A stretch of DNA of 14,838 bases from Acinetobacter sp. WCHA55 (GCF_002165305.2 NZ_CP032282.1:1-14838); one strand, 5' to 3'; counted from the first letter of the stretch, positions 5,862 through 13,092 are shown. Notes: generated from the letters alone by a model not told the origin. A program made the numbers and translations.

Positions 5862-7430
5862 ATGCAACATGCATGTATTGCTTCAAACTTAAATTTAGAA
5901 TTTTCTACACAGAAAATGTTTGATCAGCTAAACATTACGCTTTTATCAGGACAGGTTTCTGCATTAATTGGACGTAATGGTTTAGGTAAATCCCTATTGT
6001 TCAGAATATTAGATCAAAGCCAAGCTTTAGATATTCATTATAGTGGTCAAGTTTCATGGAATATCCAACATGATTATTTGGCACAATTAGAACGCCTTAA
6101 TGCTGAAAATATTGCACAAGCATTAGAGGTAGATCATTTACATCATGCTTTTCGGCGTATAGAGAACAATACAGCTAGTTTTGATGATTATGAGTTAGTT
6201 GAAAATACCTGGGATTTACCACAAAAATGGCAAAATATACTTGAAAATGCTGACTTACCTACGGATTTGAACTTTCCAACAGAAAAACTGAGTGAAGGAC
6301 AAAAAACAAAGCTGGCTTTATGTCGTTTGTTTTTAAAAAAGGATCACTATCTACTTTTAGATGAACCAAGCAACCATTTAGACTCAACATCTAGACAATG
6401 GTTAATTGAGAGTATTTTGGCACACCCTAGTGGTGTATGCCTGATTAGTCATGATCGCCAATTACTCAATCAAGTCCAACATATTTATGCTTTAACTGAA
6501 TTAGGCTTACAACACTACAAAGGTAATTATGAGCATTACATTCAACAGCATCAGCTACACATGGATGCATTAACTCAGTCTATTAATAATGAGAAAAAAG
6601 AATTAAAGCAGTTAAAACAACGGCAACATGATAGCTTAATGAAAGCGAATAAACGTCAATCTAAAGGCAATGAACTTCGTGATTCTAATTCTCAAGCAAA
6701 GATTTTTCTAGATTTCAAAAAGGAAAATGCTGGACAAAGCTTAGGTAAGCTACGTGCCCAACAAACTCGACAAACTGATGATTTGAAAAATAGTCTGATT
6801 AATAGGCAGACCATTGTAGAAAAAATCAAAGCTCAGAAGTTTGAATTCCACTTACAGAGTACGAAGCAAGGAGAGATTTTAAGAATTTATGATTTAAAGC
6901 TACCCCATACAGCAACAAATAAAATTAATTTTGCATTGAAAGCTGGCGAAAAAATCCATCTTAAAGGTGCTAATGGAATTGGTAAATCAACCTTATTGAA
7001 ATTGATTTCTACCCATCAACGTGATGATATTTTCTTTAGTGGAACATGTTTGTATTTAGATCAAAACTTTAGTTTATTAAATAATGATTTATCCGTAATC
7101 GAAAACCTTGCACTTTATAACTCCAATCTTACTGAAGTTGAGTGGAGAAATTTGTTAGGTCAGTTACGTATTCGTCGTGAAAAAGCTTTATTAAAACTAT
7201 CAGAACTGAGTGGTGGTGAAAAATTGAAAGTCGCATTATTAGCAATGAGTCACTATCCTGATGGTATTGATTTATTATTGCTTGATGAACCAGAAAATCA
7301 TTTAGATATTGAGTCTAGAGAGCTTCTATCGCAGGCTATTAGCCAATATCAGGGCGCTGTAATTTTAGTTTCACATGATCATTTTTTTGTTGAACAGTGT
7401 GAAATATCTGAAGAGTATTTAATTGAGTAA
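5862..7430 (+). CDS. ABC-F family ATPase (ribosome-associated; possible antibiotic resistance)
   Basis: ABC-F proteins have two ATPase domains and no membrane part; they bind the ribosomal E site and act as translation factors or ribosome-protection resistance proteins. This 522-residue protein is complete. NBD1 has Walker A GRNGLGKS (37-44), signature LSEGQ (143-147), Walker B LLLDEP with SNHLD (164-174) and H197. A helical linker of about 205-330 is rich in Lys and Gln. NBD2 has Walker A GANGIGKS (369-376), signature LSGGE (449-453), LLLLDEP with ENHLD (471-482) and H505. The start has GAGGA 7 bases upstream. It is the only gene in a module between inverted pdif sites, the packaging used for resistance genes in Acinetobacter. 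It is not recognisably Msr(E), and the drug class, if any, cannot be read from sequence. Confidence 0.92.
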   Translation: MQHACIASNLNLEFSTQKMFDQLNITLLSGQVSALIGRNGLGKSLLFRILDQSQALDIHYSGQVSWNIQHDYLAQLERLNAENIAQALEVDHLHHAFRRIENNTASFDDYELVENTWDLPQKWQNILENADLPTDLNFPTEKLSEGQKTKLALCRLFLKKDHYLLLDEPSNHLDSTSRQWLIESILAHPSGVCLISHDRQLLNQVQHIYALTELGLQHYKGNYEHYIQQHQLHMDALTQSINNEKKELKQLKQRQHDSLMKANKRQSKGNELRDSNSQAKIFLDFKKENAGQSLGKLRAQQTRQTDDLKNSLINRQTIVEKIKAQKFEFHLQSTKQGEILRIYDLKLPHTATNKINFALKAGEKIHLKGANGIGKSTLLKLISTHQRDDIFFSGTCLYLDQNFSLLNNDLSVIENLALYNSNLTEVEWRNLLGQLRIRREKALLKLSELSGGEKLKVALLAMSHYPDGIDLLLLDEPENHLDIESRELLSQAISQYQGAVILVSHDHFFVEQCEISEEYLIE

Positions 7431-7470
7431 AATGACATTTTCAAATATATAGATTTATTAGTTCTACTAA

Positions 7471-7498
7471 AATTAACATAATACACCTTATACGAAAT
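7471..7498 (-). other. pdif site 2, inverted, different spacer
   Basis: On the minus strand this reads XerC half ATTTCGTATAA (7498-7488), spacer GGTGTA, and XerD half TTATGTTAATT (7481-7471). It is inverted relative to pdif1 and pdif3 and its spacer differs from theirs at most positions. It marks the right edge of the ABC-F module. Confidence 0.92.
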
Positions 7499-7503
7499 GC
7501 TTT

Positions 7504-8985
7504 TGTAACTCCAAAATAGAAATGTCCGGTTTCTCCAAAGTAAAAATGTCCGCTTTTAGAATATGCACTTCTGCAATTTCCTTAGCGGACGGTTTGATAT
7601 GTTGGTGTCTATGTCGGATAAAGAACTTAAACGATTGTCGGTCTTGCAGGAAATCTGCGATCAACGCATAACTCAATCCCAGGCTGCTCAGCTACTTCAT
7701 ATTTCAGAACGTCAGATCAGACGCTTACTGCAGAAATACAAAGCTCAAGGTCCATCTGCATTAGCCCATGCCGGTCGTGGCCAAATCAGCAATTCTAAAC
7801 TTCCTGAAGAACTCAGACTCAAGTGCCTCAATATTGTTTCTGACCAACTGCATGGTTTCGGACCCACTTTAGCGCATGAAAAGCTTACCACCGTACATGG
7901 ATTCGATCTTTCAGTAGAAACCCTGCGTTCTTGGATGATTGCAGCTGACTTATGGATGCCTAGATCCAAGCGCCTGAAACGACCGTATCAGCCTCGTTAC
8001 AACCGGGATTGCTTTGGTGAACTGATCCAAATTGATGGCTCACACCATGACTGGTTTGAAGGACGCGCTGCTAAATGCTGTCTGCTGGTGTTTATCGATG
8101 ATGCTACAGGAAAATTGCAGCATTTACGCTTCTGTGAGTCAGAATCAACCTTTGACTATATGATTTCAACACGCTTATATGTCGAACAGCACGGTAAGCC
8201 TTTAGCGTTTTACAGCGACAAACATTCAGTCTTTAGAGTGAATCAAAGCAGCAAGAAAGACACCAAGATTACCCAGTTTGGACGTGTACTCAGCACCCTG
8301 AATATCGATATCATCTTCGCTAATTCACCGCAGGCCAAAGGCCGTGTGGAACGGGCCAACAGAACCCTTCAGGACCGTCTGATCAAGGAGATGCGCCTGA
8401 AAGGCATCTGTTCGATTGAGCAAGCTAATGTCTGGCTACCCTGCTTCATTGAGGAGTTCAATCAGAAGTTCGCCAAGATGGCTTTTAATCCTAAGAATCT
8501 ACATCGGTCTATCACTGAAACAGCCGAAGAATTAGATGATATTTTTACTTGGCGTGAACCCCGCAGAGTCACGAATAGTCTGACGATTACTTATGATAAA
8601 TGCGTATATCTCCTGGAAAACACCGAAGAAAATCAAAGGTTGATCGGTAAGTATCTTGAGTTCCTTGAATACCCGGATGGTACTGTAGCCATCATGCATA
8701 ATAGCCGAAAGATCAATTACAGCCTCTTCGATAAATTAAGTCAGCTGAATCAGCGAGAGATTGTTGAGAATAAACGGTTGGGTGCTGTTCTGAATCATAT
8801 CCAACAACAGCATGAAGAACTGGAACAGCAAAACAAACGTAATCGTTCTCAAAAGATGCCAAGCAGACGTGCACAGAAAACAGCAATTCAAGAACGAAAT
8901 CTAAATCCTGTGCTTGACTTGGAAATGTCCATATAGGACATTTCTATTTGGTTATTAGGTAGGACATTTCTACTTAGGAATAACA
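7504..8985 (+). mobile_element. IS1202/ISNCY-like insertion sequence next to pdif2
   Basis: This 1,482-bp element has 24-bp terminal inverted repeats matching at 20 of 24 bases: IRL 7504-7527 begins TGTAACTCC and IRR 8985-8962 begins TGTTATTCC, both ending TAGAAATGTCC. Each end has a second, inner AAATGTCC motif about 20 bp further in. A perfect 5-bp target duplication, GCTTT, flanks it (7499-7503 and 8986-8990). The left copy abuts the XerC end of pdif2. One transposase gene is inside. The complete ends, duplication and intact gene suggest a recent, functional insertion. Confidence 0.9.
7599..8936 (+). CDS. IS1202/ISNCY-like DDE transposase
   Basis: This transposase moves the surrounding element. 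From the ATG at 7599 it has 445 residues; an ATG at 7563 would add 12 without a ribosome site, while GGACGG lies 6 bases before 7599. An N-terminal helix-turn-helix is clear (TQSQAAQLLHISERQIRRLL, about residues 25-44). A second DNA-binding region contains FGPTLAHEKL and LSVETLRSWM. The rve-type catalytic triad is D146 (in QIDGSHHDWF), D207 (in YSDKHSVF) and E251 (in GRVERANRTLQDRL). The C-terminal tail is basic and Gln-rich. The gene stops inside the inner repeat of the right end. The sequence resembles transposases named ISNCY or IS1202; IS481 is a more distant alternative. Confidence 0.92.
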   Translation: MLVSMSDKELKRLSVLQEICDQRITQSQAAQLLHISERQIRRLLQKYKAQGPSALAHAGRGQISNSKLPEELRLKCLNIVSDQLHGFGPTLAHEKLTTVHGFDLSVETLRSWMIAADLWMPRSKRLKRPYQPRYNRDCFGELIQIDGSHHDWFEGRAAKCCLLVFIDDATGKLQHLRFCESESTFDYMISTRLYVEQHGKPLAFYSDKHSVFRVNQSSKKDTKITQFGRVLSTLNIDIIFANSPQAKGRVERANRTLQDRLIKEMRLKGICSIEQANVWLPCFIEEFNQKFAKMAFNPKNLHRSITETAEELDDIFTWREPRRVTNSLTITYDKCVYLLENTEENQRLIGKYLEFLEYPDGTVAIMHNSRKINYSLFDKLSQLNQREIVENKRLGAVLNHIQQQHEELEQQNKRNRSQKMPSRRAQKTAIQERNLNPVLDLEMSI

Positions 8986-9031
8986 GCTTTATAATTATCC
9001 TTATAATTCAACGCTGTAGTTTCTAGTTGAT

Positions 9032-9060
9032 AGCCCGAACATCACTGTTCGGGCTTTTTT
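9032..9060 (+). terminator. Strong rho-independent terminator
   Basis: AGCCCGAACA (9032-9041) and TGTTCGGGCT (9046-9055) form a perfect 10-bp stem around TCAC, followed by TTTTTT. It lies 47 bp beyond the IS1202-like element. Before that insertion it would have followed pdif2 closely, and it now shields the rep2 region from transcripts of the transposase. Confidence 0.93.
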
Positions 9061-9090
9061 AATGATTTGTCACGTTCCACGCCTACTATT

Positions 9091-9116
9091 TAATCAATGT
9101 TTCACAACTTTGATTA
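9091..9116. repeat. 26-bp dyad element, copy 2
   Basis: TAATCAA and TTGATTA arms flank TGTTTCACAACT. The element matches 746-771 at 23 of 26 positions in the same window orientation. A related GTTCCACG lies just upstream at about 9074. Confidence 0.6.
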
Positions 9117-9359
9117 GCTCAATTAAATAATTAAAACCTAGATAATAAGAACCGAGCGAGTGTCTACGAGCGATTGAGCATCATCAAAATTTCGCCCTCG
9201 CCTTTTCTCTGATTACAAGCTCCCTTTCGATTTTAAACGGTAGGTACAGAGCATCCCGAATGGGTGCGAACTTTGGAGCTTTTGCTTTTCAAAAAGTATG
9301 AGCGAAGCGAATACATTACCAATATTTTTGCTTTTAGATTTCACAAATAGGATTACCCA
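9117..9359. other. Non-coding region upstream of oriV2, with repeats shared with replicon 1
   Basis: No gene is visible. The reverse complement of 9155-9173 is identical to 2507-2525, and 9278-9314 is a diverged inverted match to 2461-2497. Between them lies about 100 bp that replicon 1 lacks. The segments run in the same order relative to the rep gene in both replicons. Confidence 0.6.
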
Positions 9360-9429
9360 AAAACTGCCCCACGAAGCGAGGAACGAGCTTCAATAGAGTA
9401 CGAGCTTTAGCGAGTACCTAGGGCAGTTT
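9360..9429. repeat. Shared origin-side element, copy 2
   Basis: This 70-bp stretch is bounded by AAAACTGCCC and GGGCAGTTT. It contains the 37-bp core 9382-9418, which is the exact reverse complement of 2355-2391. It is inverted in the window but has the same orientation relative to its own iterons and rep gene. It is followed by an AT-rich stretch with AAAGCTTTTAAA (about 9447-9486). Confidence 0.75.
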
Positions 9430-9522
9430 GCACTCCCCTCTCGAAAGGCTTTTAATTATTTTTAAAGCTTTTAAATGCTTTTAGATAAGCTGAAAACATT
9501 GATATTAGAGGACTACAGCTTA

Positions 9523-9610
9523 TATAAGCACACAAATTCTCTTGTATAAGCACACAAATTCTCTTGTATAAGCACACAAATTCTCTTGTATAAGCACACA
9601 AATTCTCTTG
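9523..9610. repeat. Iterons of replicon 2 (oriV2)
   Basis: Four perfect tandem copies of a 22-bp unit occupy 9523-9544, 9545-9566, 9567-9588 and 9589-9610. Each begins TATAAGCACAC and ends ATTCTCTTG. With 22-bp spacing all copies lie on one helix face. They bear no resemblance to the replicon 1 iterons, so the two initiators should not cross-react. They are the expected Rep2 binding sites. Confidence 0.95.
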
Positions 9611-9666
9611 ATTTACACACATAAAATATATAGTGTGTAAATACACATTAATAATAACGTGTATTT
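9611..9666. promoter_or_regulatory. Two dyads between iterons and rep2 (probable operator)
   Basis: ATTTACACAC (9611-9620) pairs with GTGTGTAAAT (9633-9642), and AAATACAC (9639-9646) pairs with GTGTATTT (9659-9666). The second arm ends 3 bases before the rep2 ATG, and no ribosome site is visible. The dyads probably bind Rep2 dimers for autorepression, and an RNA stem here could also hide the start. Confidence 0.6.
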
Positions 9667-9669
9667 AAT

Positions 9670-10602
9670 ATGAAGAATGGTTTAGTTGTGAAAGATAATG
9701 CATTAATAAACGCCAGTTATAATTTAGAACTAACGGAACAGCGTTTAGTCATGCTTGCAATCATTAATGCAAGGGAATTAGGGCGGGGTATTACGGCAGA
9801 TAGCAAACTAGAAATACATGCTAGTGACTATGCAAAACTATTTAATGTATCACCTGATGCATCCTACAAAGCCCTGAAAGATGCCGTAAATAATCTATTT
9901 AACAGGCAGTTTAGCTATACAGCCGAATATAAAAAAACAGGGAAGGTAGGTATCGTTCGCTCTCGCTGGGTAAGCCGTATTTTTTATGTAGATGATTTGG
10001 CATTACTAGAAATTACTTTCGCACCTGATGTAGTTCCTTTAATCACTAGATTAGAAGAACACTTTACAAAATATGAAGCCAAACAAGTTGCACACCTAAC
10101 CAGTAAGTATGCTACTAGACTTTATGAGTTATTAATCGCTTGGCGTGAAGTTGGTAAAACACCTGTTTTTGAACTACAACAATTACGTAAAAATTTAGGT
10201 GTTGAAGATGATGAATATCAACGTATGCACCATTTTAAAAGCCGTGTATTAGAAACTGCCATTACTCAAATCAATGAACATACAGACATAAAAGCCACTT
10301 ATGAGCAACACAAGAAAGGGCGTACAATTACTGGGTTTTCATTCAAGTTTAAGCAGAAACAACAACCGAAAAAATTAGATTCTAAGCGTGACCCAAACAC
10401 ACCTGACTTTTTTATCAAAATGACCGATGCACAACGCCATTTATTTGCAAAAAAAATGTCAGAAATGCCTGAAATGGGGAAATATTCACAAGGTACAGAA
10501 AGCTACCAACAATTTGCTATTCGTATCGCTGATATGCTTTTAGAGCCTGAAAAATTCAGAGAGCTTTATCCAATTTTAGAAAAATCAGGATTTCAGCCAT
10601 GA
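9670..10602 (+). CDS. repB: Rep_3-family replication initiator, replicon 2
   Basis: This 310-residue initiator acts on the four 22-bp iterons immediately upstream. The N-terminal winged-helix domain carries the family hallmark NLELTEQRLVMLAI (about residues 18-31), VSPDASYKALKDAV and RSRWVS. The second winged helix contains LTSKYATRLYELL, FKSRVLETAITQINEHTDI and KKGRTITGFSFKF (about 140-240). A Lys-rich link then leads to the C-terminal DPNTPDFF and GFQP. Length and layout are normal for Acinetobacter RepB proteins. The ATG at 9670 lacks a clear ribosome site and lies just after a dyad. The stop overlaps the next gene by 4 bp. It is a distant homologue of the replicon 1 initiator. Confidence 0.96.
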   Translation: MKNGLVVKDNALINASYNLELTEQRLVMLAIINARELGRGITADSKLEIHASDYAKLFNVSPDASYKALKDAVNNLFNRQFSYTAEYKKTGKVGIVRSRWVSRIFYVDDLALLEITFAPDVVPLITRLEEHFTKYEAKQVAHLTSKYATRLYELLIAWREVGKTPVFELQQLRKNLGVEDDEYQRMHHFKSRVLETAITQINEHTDIKATYEQHKKGRTITGFSFKFKQKQQPKKLDSKRDPNTPDFFIKMTDAQRHLFAKKMSEMPEMGKYSQGTESYQQFAIRIADMLLEPEKFRELYPILEKSGFQP

Positions 10603-10895
10603 TTAAATTAAATAACCTATCAACCGATCTAAAGCATGTGACCGTTGAATACCTCGACATCGTAAATTATGAAATTGCGAGGGAAAATATATGCGGTTAT
10701 ATCTTCCTATTATCCCGACTATCCAAAGATGCCGAACCCACCGAAAAAATGCAGATGGAAAGCAAAATACAGAACTTAATTTACTATCGGGATAATTTAC
10801 AAATCGAGGACAAGGACAATATTCAAAAGGTTTTAAATACGCTCATTCCAGAGTATCAAGCCGAACAAAACAACCAAACAGCTAAGAAAAATTAG
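10599..10895 (+). CDS. Small protein, second gene of the rep2 operon
   Basis: This 98-residue protein overlaps rep2 by 4 bp (ATGA), so it is made from the rep2 transcript by coupled translation. I do not recognise its family. It appears wholly helical, with YLDIVNYEIARENICGYIFL near residues 18-37 and amphipathic stretches to residue 85, and ends in a polar Gln/Lys-rich tail. No DNA-binding motif or membrane segment is evident. Its stop overlaps the stop of the convergent accessory gene by 4 bp. By analogy with the similarly placed but dissimilar 95-residue product of replicon 1, it may tune replication, but nothing in the sequence proves that. Confidence 0.75.
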   Translation: MIKLNNLSTDLKHVTVEYLDIVNYEIARENICGYIFLLSRLSKDAEPTEKMQMESKIQNLIYYRDNLQIEDKDNIQKVLNTLIPEYQAEQNNQTAKKN

Positions 10896-11176
10896 GCTTC
10901 AATATCGGGCAAATCAAAAAGCTGTCGATCTCTATTTTCTGTTAAATATTCGTTGAGTTCAGCGAGTATTTTTTCTTTATTGGCTTCATTTGCCTGCATT
11001 TTCTTAATCAAGTAAGAACCGAGCAAAATTTTACGCCTAGTATCATCCTTGCGCTCCTGTTCTTTCTTTTTGGTACGTTCTCTTGCTTCAATAGCCTGTT
11101 TCTGTGCTTTTAACTGTTTCAGCTTCTCTAACTGGGCTTCAATTTTCTTTTCGATATTTTCAGCAGATTTAGTCAT
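10892..11176 (-). CDS. Small mobilisation accessory protein 2 (TraD/MobC-like)
   Basis: This 94-residue basic protein is homologous to the product of 4588-4890: both have an N-terminal coiled coil with LKAQKQAI.ARE, then RKDDTRRKILLG (about residues 45-56). It lies beside oriT2 and is divergent from the relaxase 2 operon, the same layout as half A. I placed the start at the ATG at 11176. A GTG at 11206 would extend the frame, but it lies almost on the -10 box and upstream of the expected transcript start. The protein probably binds oriT2 or relaxase 2 in the relaxosome. The acidic tail (LFDLPDIEA) differs from the other copy, which may contribute to partner choice. Confidence 0.82.
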   Translation of the reverse strand: MTKSAENIEKKIEAQLEKLKQLKAQKQAIEARERTKKKEQERKDDTRRKILLGSYLIKKMQANEANKEKILAELNEYLTENRDRQLFDLPDIEA

Positions 11177-11209
11177 AACGGTTAATTTCGGAATATAGAA
11201 AACCACTCA

Positions 11210-11238
11210 AGCATAAGACCCTATGAATTGAAATTCAA
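11210..11238 (-). promoter_or_regulatory. Promoter of the accessory mobilisation gene 2
   Basis: On the minus strand TTGAAT (11238-11233) and TATGCT (11215-11210) are 17 bp apart, identical in boxes and spacing to the promoter at 4530-4558. The shared palindrome TTGAATT-TC-AATTCA covers the -35 box, and CACGATAGCAT is again conserved upstream. The start codon at 11176 is 33 bases downstream. Confidence 0.65.
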
Positions 11239-11270
11239 GCGGGTAATATGCTATCGTGTTTTTCATGAAA

Positions 11271-11330
11271 TGCGCACTTACGACTTGAATTTCATTCAAG
11301 TCAAAAGATGCGTAAGGGGGACACCCCTTA
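11271..11330 (-). other. oriT2, MOBQ type
   Basis: On the minus strand a perfect 9-bp inverted repeat, GACTTGAAT and ATTCAAGTC around GAA (11302-11282), is followed by TAAGTGCGCA (11280-11271). The expected nick is between 11275 and 11274. A TAAGGGG/CCCCTTA hairpin (11313-11330) lies on the relaxase side, as at oriT1. The loop GAA and the TAAGTGCGC core are shared with oriT1 but the stem sequence is not. Confidence 0.85.
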
Positions 11331-11363
11331 ACCCCAAAAGCAAAAGCAAGAGCGGTAAAGCAA

Positions 11364-11540
11364 ATGAAGAAATACAATATTGATGAACAGCATATTTTTA
11401 TATGCTCAAACTGTGGGAATGAATTTTTATACAAATTACCTAAAATTCTTATAGAGCAAATGAATGGAGTATCCATTCAAACTATTAGAAAAGAATGCCC
11501 GAAATGTAATCAATACGTGGATGCCACAAGGAAAATTTAA
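11364..11540 (+). CDS. Small zinc-ribbon protein coupled to relaxase 2
   Basis: This 58-residue gene lies between oriT2 and relaxase 2. Two Cys pairs, C14-x2-C17 (in FICSNCGNEF) and C45-x2-C48 (in KECPKCNQYV), are spaced as in a zinc ribbon. The stop codon shares a base with the relaxase ATG (TAATG at 11538-11542), a coupling signal that supports real translation. The ribosome site is weak (AGCGG about 11 bases upstream). Half A has no counterpart. It might bind DNA near oriT2 or regulate relaxase synthesis; the family is not identified and the role is inferred from position only. Confidence 0.7.
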   Translation: MKKYNIDEQHIFICSNCGNEFLYKLPKILIEQMNGVSIQTIRKECPKCNQYVDATRKI

Positions 11541-12511
11541 TGGCGATTTACCACTGTACAACCAAAACCGTTAACCGCAGTTCGGGAAGAACTGCCGTTG
11601 CATCTATGGCTTATCGTGCAGGGGAAAAACTCAAAGATGAACGAACAGGACTAACCCACGATTTTACGAGAAAGGATGGTGTCGCCCATAGCGAAATTGT
11701 GTCTAACCTTGATATAGAAATAGACCGTAGCGAATTGTGGAACTTGGCGGAACAGTCCGAAAACCGCAAAGATGCTCGAACTGCTAGAGAATGGGTCATT
11801 GCCCTACCTGATGAATTAGACGCTGATCAACGTAAGGACTTGGCAAAAGAGTTTGCTCAATCACTTGTTGATCGCTATGGCGTGATCGCAGATTTAGCCA
11901 TTCACGAACCCAGCAAAGGCGGAAATGATAAAAACCATCACGCCCATATCATGCTGACCACCCGAAAAGCTGAATTAGACCCTGACAATAAACTCACTTT
12001 GACGACAAAAACCGATATTGAGTTAAGTAATGCCAAACGCAAAAGCCTAAATATGGGAACAACCCAAGACGACATCAAACAGATTCGGGAAACATGGGCG
12101 GACTTAGCCAATCACGCACTGGAGCGAGCAGGCTACCGAGAAAAAATAGACCACCGCAGCTATGCCGATCAGAACAATGGACTACAAGCCACCATTCATG
12201 AGGGGACTTCGGTCACTCAACTCCGTAGACAAGGCATAGACACCGAAATCAGCCGTTATAACGACCATGTGAAGCAACACAACGCCCAACACCTCAAACA
12301 ACAGCAACAGCGCACAGACAGCGTTTTACAGCGTGGTTTAAACCGTGCCGAGCAAGGCTTCGAGCAATGGCAGAAAAACCAAGAAGCTAAACGCCTAGAA
12401 CAAGAACGCCAAGCCGAAATACAACGACAGCAAAAACTAGAGCAACAGCAAGCCGAGCGAGCCAACCGTAAAGCATCACAAGACTTAGATCAGGGCGGAA
12501 TGTACCGATGA
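11540..12511 (+). CDS. mobA: MobA/MobL-family relaxase 2 (MOBQ type)
   Basis: This 323-residue relaxase should nick oriT2. It starts MAIYHCTTKT, has the catalytic Tyr candidate Y25 (in SMAYRAGEK), and carries the metal-binding His set H122 (in AIHEPS) and H134/H136 (in NHHAHIMLTTR). DHRSYADQ (about residue 204) and the ATIHEG...LRRQGI block are also shared with relaxase 1. The two proteins are clear homologues through about residue 235 and differ after it. Here only a short Gln/Arg-rich coiled coil follows, so this version lacks the extra 230 residues of relaxase 1. It is coupled to the zinc-ribbon gene upstream (TAATG) and overlaps the membrane-protein gene downstream by 4 bp. Confidence 0.95.
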   Translation: MAIYHCTTKTVNRSSGRTAVASMAYRAGEKLKDERTGLTHDFTRKDGVAHSEIVSNLDIEIDRSELWNLAEQSENRKDARTAREWVIALPDELDADQRKDLAKEFAQSLVDRYGVIADLAIHEPSKGGNDKNHHAHIMLTTRKAELDPDNKLTLTTKTDIELSNAKRKSLNMGTTQDDIKQIRETWADLANHALERAGYREKIDHRSYADQNNGLQATIHEGTSVTQLRRQGIDTEISRYNDHVKQHNAQHLKQQQQRTDSVLQRGLNRAEQGFEQWQKNQEAKRLEQERQAEIQRQQKLEQQQAERANRKASQDLDQGGMYR

Positions 12512-12978
12512 GCAACCAAAACGACCTAGATGACCAGCTCTATATTTTACTGGCATCTATGAAAGAGTATCGAGAAGCCATAGCAGACGATAACAAGCGA
12601 TTAGAAGCGTTTTACAAGGAAGTGGCTAGCGGAGTACTCAATAAGACCGAAAAACACCTAAAAAACGCCAATCAGAAGCAAATAGACGCACTCAACAACA
12701 GTATTCGGGAATTAAACAATGCAACCAATCAACTTGACTGGCGATTCATGGCAATCTACGCCAGTGCTTTTGTTAGCTTGCTGATCGTTTTCTTTTTAGC
12801 ATTATTTTTATATGTGCCGAGCATGGACGAAATCAAACAGCGTAGAGCAGACGTTGCATGGCTAGAACAAAAATACAGCCTAGATATTAAAAATTGCAAT
12901 GGGAAGTCTTGCGTTCGCATCATGAAAAATGACTGTCACGGAGCGAATAAGGATTATTGTGTGATTGACCCAAAATAA
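12508..12978 (+). CDS. Membrane-anchored coiled-coil protein of the mob2 operon
   Basis: This 156-residue protein follows relaxase 2 with a 4-bp overlap (ATGA). Residues about 1-75 are polar and helical and look like a coiled coil. A single strong membrane segment follows, AIYASAFVSLLIVFFLALFL (about 82-101). The C-terminal part has four Cys (in KNCNGKSCVRI and NDCHGANKDYC), consistent with disulphides if it faces the periplasm. I cannot name the family. MOBQ and ColE1-type mobilisation operons often include a small membrane-associated helper such as MobB or MbeB, so it may connect the relaxosome to the host conjugation channel. Half A has no equivalent gene. Confidence 0.78.
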   Translation: MSNQNDLDDQLYILLASMKEYREAIADDNKRLEAFYKEVASGVLNKTEKHLKNANQKQIDALNNSIRELNNATNQLDWRFMAIYASAFVSLLIVFFLALFLYVPSMDEIKQRRADVAWLEQKYSLDIKNCNGKSCVRIMKNDCHGANKDYCVIDPK

Positions 12979-13047
12979 TGATTAGACAGTACTTTGCTCG
13001 GCTCTTGCCATCACCGAATCAATGACAGCAGTCGCAAAGTTGCCCGA

Positions 13048-13079
13048 CTTTGAAACATGGCTAAAGCCATCTTTCAAAG
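13048..13079. other. Long hairpin between the mob2 operon and yafQ
   Basis: CTTTGAAACATGGCT (13048-13062) pairs with AGCCATCTTTCAAAG (13065-13079) around AA, with 14 of 15 positions matching. There is no T-run on either side. CAAAGT (13035-13040) could pair instead with ACTTTG (13047-13052). It lies between convergent genes and may stop transcripts with help from Rho, or be a protein site. Confidence 0.5.
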
Positions 13080-13092
13080 CATCGAGCGATAG

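Noticed and set aside
7520..7529. ATGTCCGG in the IS end resembles the start of the replicon 1 iterons
   Set aside because: The match is only about 8 bases; the rest differs and the IS ends are explained by their own inverted repeats.
7488..7676. Minus-strand frame over the IS1202-like left end
   Set aside because: It crosses the pdif site, the target duplication and the IS end, so it cannot be an ancestral gene.
9523..9610. Four regular repeats that could suggest a small CRISPR array
   Set aside because: The 22-bp units are directly adjacent with no spacers and sit just before a rep gene, so they are iterons.
9452..9646. 64-codon minus-strand frame
   Set aside because: It is the translation of the tandem iterons and gives a repetitive peptide.
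11207..11476. 89-codon minus-strand frame across oriT2
   Set aside because: It covers the nick region, hairpins and promoter and is antisense to the zinc-ribbon gene, which has better evidence.
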